From Candidatus Latescibacterota bacterium (GTDB taxonomy: Bacteria > Latescibacterota > 4484-107), in the NCBI GenBank assembly GCA_030613045.1, contig JAUWMS010000073.1, positions 1-8,657 on the forward strand: a DNA stretch of 8,657 bases, in the 5' to 3' direction. The stretch's first letter is position 1, and the number at the start of each line of letters is the position of its first letter. This document shows, one piece after another, positions 6,021-8,657 of this stretch. Made by a program: the position numbers and the translations under genes. The notes beneath the pieces are model-generated. The model did no database searches. It was not told where the DNA came from and was given only the letters and a program-made list of their open reading frames with translations.

Positions 6021-6800
6021 TTACCGCTCGGCCTGAGCAATCTGCTTCTTTGCGTCCATACACCGGCTGCAATTCGGATCGTCGCACAACAGCGCGGCCT
6101 GGTCTTTCTTCAACATCTCCACCGCCACCGTTACGATGTCCCTGGCCCGCATCAACCGCACGAGCGATCCGCCGATCTTGGTCTCCCGGATCACACCGCG
6201 CGCTTTGAGCGGCTCCTCAATCTTTCCGAACGCGCCACTGTGTCCCGGCATTTGCGTAAGATGAACCTCCCGCGCCGATCCATTTTTATCCCGCACTTTT
6301 ACGTCTCGTTTCCATCCGTATGGGACGCCCGCTCGGATCTCCCCCACGTGCACGCTGGAGTTGGTCGTAAGCGGAGCGCCGAGGAACAGCACAACGCCAT
6401 CCCGATCCACCAGCCTGTCCAGAGGACTCTTTTTTCCAAACGGGCTGGTCCTGTCGTGATCCTTCGTGAGCGCCATCGCATCCCGCCCAATAGCCGCACA
6501 CGAATGCGTGGGATGCAGACTCCGCACCGCCTCCTTGCGCATCCGAAAGACCTCCGTGATCTTCCCCCCTCTGGAACACGAAGTCCTGGGATCGAACGGC
6601 TCCGGATCCCCGGAGGAAAATGCGGGCGCCATCACCGTACCCTCCGGCCCGACGGTCTCCAACAGCGCGTCAATCACCGCATCGGCTCCTCCCTCCACGT
6701 GCCCGAAGCTCGAAAGCGAGCTGTGCACCATCACCAGATCGCCCTCTTTGAGACCGACTTCGCGAAGGCCCTCTTTGATGTCGTCTTTGGTTACTGTCAT
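6021..6800 (-). CDS. AAC(3)/YokD-family N-acetyltransferase
   Basis: This enzyme has the antibiotic N-acetyltransferase fold (aminoglycoside 3-N-acetyltransferase family), expected to use acetyl-CoA to acetylate an amino group. The 259 residues fit the family. MVHSSLSSFGHVEGGADAVI (24-43) and VGPEGTVMAPAFS (50-62) form the conserved N-terminal core. LHPTHSCAAIG (95-105) holds the conserved histidine region, and SPLDRL...VVLFLGAPLTTNSSVHVGE (125-154) is the second conserved block. The ATG at 6800 is chosen because GGGAGGAAC lies just upstream; a longer frame reaching 6899 would only translate the adjacent repeat. The C-terminus carries a CX4CX2C cluster (Cys239, Cys244, Cys247) of unknown role. 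Inverted copies of one repeat element lie on both sides. Many members of this family in environmental bacteria have no shown resistance function, so the substrate should be treated as unknown. Confidence 0.9.
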   Translation of the reverse strand: MTVTKDDIKEGLREVGLKEGDLVMVHSSLSSFGHVEGGADAVIDALLETVGPEGTVMAPAFSSGDPEPFDPRTSCSRGGKITEVFRMRKEAVRSLHPTHSCAAIGRDAMALTKDHDRTSPFGKKSPLDRLVDRDGVVLFLGAPLTTNSSVHVGEIRAGVPYGWKRDVKVRDKNGSAREVHLTQMPGHSGAFGKIEEPLKARGVIRETKIGGSLVRLMRARDIVTVAVEMLKKDQAALLCDDPNCSRCMDAKKQIAQAER

Positions 6801-6804
6801 AGAA

Positions 6805-6813
6805 GTTCCTCCC
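6805..6813 (-). promoter_or_regulatory. Ribosome binding site deciding the acetyltransferase start
   Basis: GGGAGGAAC on the minus strand precedes the ATG at 6800 by a 4-nt spacer after the last base shown. It supports this start over the frame extension into the repeat, and over the ATG at 6815 (MGGTS), which overlaps the site itself. Confidence 0.7.
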
Positions 6814-6836
6814 ATCAAGGAATAATGAGGAATGAG

Positions 6837-6909
6837 CAATGAGGAATGAGCAATACCCCTCCTCCCCCAATTTGGGCAGTTGGGTGGGGTATTGTTCATT
6901 GCTCATTAC
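6837..6909. repeat. AATGAGY-type inverted repeat element, copy B
   Basis: Arms 6837-6859 and 6886-6908 are reverse complements at 20 of 23 positions and are made of 7-nt aatgagN units followed by a C-run or G-run. The left side extends with further units back to about 6824. The element is homologous to copy A in opposite orientation. The right arm overlaps the 3' end of the MFS gene and supplies its stop codon. Confidence 0.88.
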
Positions 6910-8074
6910 TCATTGTTTTATGGCTCGCCATAAACAGCCCCACAAACAGAAGCATCCTGACCGGTGAAAATACAAGCGCCCAGACCAATCCACGCTCCGC
7001 AGCCAAGCCGCTTAACGCGCCGAAAAGAGCGATTCCACCCAGCGTGGAAAAGCTCACAGCCCCGCTCAACATCCCCTTATGTTTTGGGAAAAAGTGTACG
7101 ATATAGGCAAAGAACGTGGGATAAGGCGCGGAGAAGGCGACGCCCAAAAACAATACGATCGGAATCAGCAAGATAAAAGACTCCGTTAGAATCGCCGGTA
7201 CAAAGAAGATGAAAAGAAACAGCGCACAGAGGAGGAGGATTTTTTTAGGGCCTAATCGAACGGCGTATCCGGCGAACAGAAACCTTCCGAGTGTCAATCC
7301 TGATAAGAGAAGCATCAACAATATCCTCGCTTGGTCGGAATTGAGTCCCCTTATTTCCTCATAGTAGGAGACCATCCACAGGACCATAGAATATTCGCTT
7401 CCAATATAGAAAACAAAGCCTAAGACGCAAAACCAGAACAAGGGCCTTCTGAGAGGACTACGAATGGCTTCGCGTTCAAACGCAGGATCAAATGGCGACT
7501 TTCGGAGCGGTTCCGCCTTAGAGAACCGGCACAGTATAAATAGAAATAGCACGAACACACCCACAGCCGCGTAAGGTGCGCCCCAACCGGCGAAACGAAC
7601 GAATACTATCGCGAGCAAAGGCCCCGACATCTTCCCGATCCCGTTGATAGCATGGAGCAAGTTCACTCCCCGCACCCTGTTGTGATCATACAACTCCACA
7701 ATGACCGCGTTTGTGATGCGCCCCATTCCCAGTCCGAGATACGCCCAGAAAGCCCACAAAACGGCCGAGAACCTGCTCCCGGCAAAGCCGATCCCCAAAA
7801 GACCTATACCGCTCAGCAGAAAGGCAAAGTTGAGCATCCGGGCGTGCCCCATCCTGTCCGCAAAGTGTCCTCCCACAAATGCGGAGAATGCGCTCAGGAG
7901 AACCAACACGCTCAGCACGCTGGCAATCGTGGCGTGGCTCAGGAAAAACTGCGCTTCTATATTAGGGAGCGTCGCCGGCACGATACCACTGAACAGCGCG
8001 CCACTCACAAAGGCCATCGAAAACGTCGCGAAGCTCAGGATAGCGGTGTCGGAACGTCTGGATTCAGAGTTCAA
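6896..8074 (-). CDS. Major facilitator superfamily (MFS) transporter
   Basis: This is a 392-residue inner-membrane transporter with about 12 hydrophobic helices in two six-helix halves. They are separated by a charged cytoplasmic loop at roughly residues 186-217 (CRFSKAEPLRKSPFDPAFER and onward). The MFS signature between helices 2 and 3 is present as GGHFADRMGHARM (68-80). Length and plan suit sugar-type or drug-type MFS permeases; the substrate cannot be read from the sequence. The chosen start is a TTG at 8074, because the first ATG (residue 20) would cut into the first helix; its ribosome binding site is weak. The last five residues (MSNEQ) and the stop codon come from repeat copy B, so the native C-terminus probably ended differently. 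The gene downstream is the acetyltransferase (95 bp away) and a Gfo/Idh/MocA gene lies upstream; sugar-like substrates are possible but unproven. Confidence 0.93.
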   Translation of the reverse strand: MNSESRRSDTAILSFATFSMAFVSGALFSGIVPATLPNIEAQFFLSHATIASVLSVLVLLSAFSAFVGGHFADRMGHARMLNFAFLLSGIGLLGIGFAGSRFSAVLWAFWAYLGLGMGRITNAVIVELYDHNRVRGVNLLHAINGIGKMSGPLLAIVFVRFAGWGAPYAAVGVFVLFLFILCRFSKAEPLRKSPFDPAFEREAIRSPLRRPLFWFCVLGFVFYIGSEYSMVLWMVSYYEEIRGLNSDQARILLMLLLSGLTLGRFLFAGYAVRLGPKKILLLCALFLFIFFVPAILTESFILLIPIVLFLGVAFSAPYPTFFAYIVHFFPKHKGMLSGAVSFSTLGGIALFGALSGLAAERGLVWALVFSPVRMLLFVGLFMASHKTMSNEQ

Positions 8075-8094
8075 TATCGGAAAACCTTTTGAGT

Positions 8095-8219
8095 CTCCTG
8101 CAAAAGTCCGAAAACTGAGATTGCTTCGCTATCGCTCGCAATGACACCGTGGCTTTGTTAGGGTCATTGCGAGGAGCGAAGCGACGAAGCAATCTTATCG
8201 GATAAACCTTTTGCAAGAG
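8095..8219. repeat. Two-layer inverted repeat upstream of the MFS gene (GTCATTGCGAG-type inside TTTTGCA-type)
   Basis: The inner arms 8117-8145 and 8163-8195 are versions of gtcattgcgag...gaagcaatct in opposite orientation; the right arm carries an extra 'ga' type unit and is a few bases longer. Outside them, 8095-8106 and 8208-8219 form a second inverted pair matching at 11 of 12 positions (ctcctgcaaaag against the complement of cttttgcaagag). The inner motif resembles a dispersed repeat I recall from several unrelated bacterial groups; that link is memory only. The element ends about 20 bases before the MFS start codon, so it forms most of that gene's upstream region. No gene is present here. 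Confidence 0.82.
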
Positions 8220-8262
8220 CCTCTTTTCATTAAGACGCGGAGAAACGCTCAGATTCGTTTTC

Positions 8263-8290
8263 ACGTGTTACGTTTCACGTTTTACGTTTT
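8263..8290. repeat. ACGTKTY tandem repeat (four 7-nt units) at the Gfo/Idh 3' end
   Basis: Four successive 7-nt units (acgtgtt, acgtttc, acgtttt, acgtttt) run without gaps. I see no inverted partner arm nearby. The repeat overlaps the end of the Gfo/Idh/MocA gene and encodes its last residues and stop codon. Confidence 0.75.
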
Positions 8291-8657
8291 GGAGCATCAC
8301 AGGCCGGTTGGTCTGCACGGATTCTTTTACGGCAAGGCAAAGCACTAAGGCCGCTCTACCGTCCTCCCCTGTCACACGAGGGAGTTTGTTCTCTCCGATG
8401 CACTCGACGAAGTGCCCGATCTCCCCAGCGATGCCAGCCACATCCTCGAAACGCACCTCTTCTAAAGCCTCGCGCTCATCCCGCCAGACGCGAAGGTGAC
8501 AAGCGTTGTCGAAAGGCCCCTCAATCTCCGCCGTCGCCCCGGGGAAATAGGCGATCAGATGCTCCCTCTTCAGCGGGCCCTTTGCCCAACAACCCGCACG
8601 CACCGCGCCGACACAGCCATTCCCAAACCGCAACGTGAAGACCGCCGTATCTATCTC
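8268..8657 (-). CDS. Gfo/Idh/MocA-family oxidoreductase, C-terminal part
   Basis: Only the last 129 residues are visible; the gene enters from the right edge and its NAD(P)-binding Rossmann domain lies outside the window. The visible part fits the C-terminal alpha/beta domain of this family. It has an opening beta strand with TLRFGNGCVGAVRAG, and a late segment EIGHFVECIGENKLPRVTGE (the family's usual 'xxFxxCIrxgxxPxvtGEdg' region). It closes with the helix RAALVLCLAVKESVQTNRPV, also typical. Members are dehydrogenases or epimerases of sugars, inositols and related compounds; substrate cannot be given. A TTG at 8633 is an internal leucine codon, not a start. The final six residues (NVKRET) and the stop codon are encoded by the 7-nt tandem repeat at 8263-8290, so the natural end of the protein was probably near PVML. 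The next gene downstream is the MFS transporter after 193 bp of repeats. Confidence 0.86.
   Translation of the reverse strand, partial: EIDTAVFTLRFGNGCVGAVRAGCWAKGPLKREHLIAYFPGATAEIEGPFDNACHLRVWRDEREALEEVRFEDVAGIAGEIGHFVECIGENKLPRVTGEDGRAALVLCLAVKESVQTNRPVMLQNVKRET

Noticed and set aside
6021..6800. Reading the AAC(3)-family gene as a proven aminoglycoside resistance gene
   Set aside because: Family membership alone does not show resistance; there is no integron, transposase or other resistance gene around it.
8231..8252. Stretch gacgcggagaaacgctcag as another arm of the accgcggag family
   Set aside because: It has barely two degenerate units and no inverted partner nearby; too short to claim.
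8064..8264. 66-residue minus-strand frame upstream of the MFS gene
   Set aside because: It is a read-through of the layered inverted repeat, with no domain and no supported start.

Overview
This window looks like chromosomal DNA from an uncultivated, GC-rich bacterium. It holds eight genes in two converging blocks, and the intergenic gaps are unusually rich in short inverted-repeat elements. The gene mix (family 4 uracil-DNA glycosylase, dnaB, a membrane-anchored TPR protein opening with a Lys/Arg-rich LTKxExKEDKFVT-like stretch, a GH57 amylase, an AAC(3)-fold acetyltransferase and a Gfo/Idh/MocA protein) and the style of the repeats remind me of the FCB/Latescibacterota/Poribacteria-type candidate phyla. 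That placement is recollection and inference, not something proven here.

Layout. Positions 1-5120 run on the plus strand: the 3' part of a family 4 uracil-DNA glycosylase, the replicative helicase dnaB, a one-pass membrane TPR protein 30 nt behind it, and a 750-residue family 57 glycoside hydrolase. Positions 5275-8657 run on the minus strand. In transcription order they are a Gfo/Idh/MocA-type oxidoreductase (3' part only), a 12-helix MFS transporter, an AAC(3)/YokD-type N-acetyltransferase and orotate phosphoribosyltransferase (pyrE). The two blocks converge at 5121-5274. Apart from the tight dnaB-TPR pair there is no clear operon or shared pathway: DNA repair and replication, alpha-glucan metabolism, pyrimidine synthesis, transport and a sugar-type oxidoreductase sit side by side.

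The most interesting content is the repeats. Six of the seven intergenic gaps carry an inverted-repeat element; only the 30-nt dnaB-TPR gap does not. At least six families are recognisable. Several share one architecture: two arms made of degenerate tandem units of 7, 9 or 10 nt, inverted around a short spacer. Some are nested (one element inside another at 2631-2843; two families layered at 8095-8219). Two homologous copies in opposite orientation bracket the acetyltransferase gene. A 9-nt-period element of exactly 29 codons lies in frame inside the GH57 gene, resembling the gene-embedded palindromic elements (RPEs) of Rickettsia. Two other genes (MFS and Gfo/Idh) take their last codons and stop codon from repeat sequence.

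I found no rRNA, tRNA, CRISPR array, insertion sequence with transposase, or convincing sigma-70 promoter. No stretch longer than 300 bases lacks a gene.
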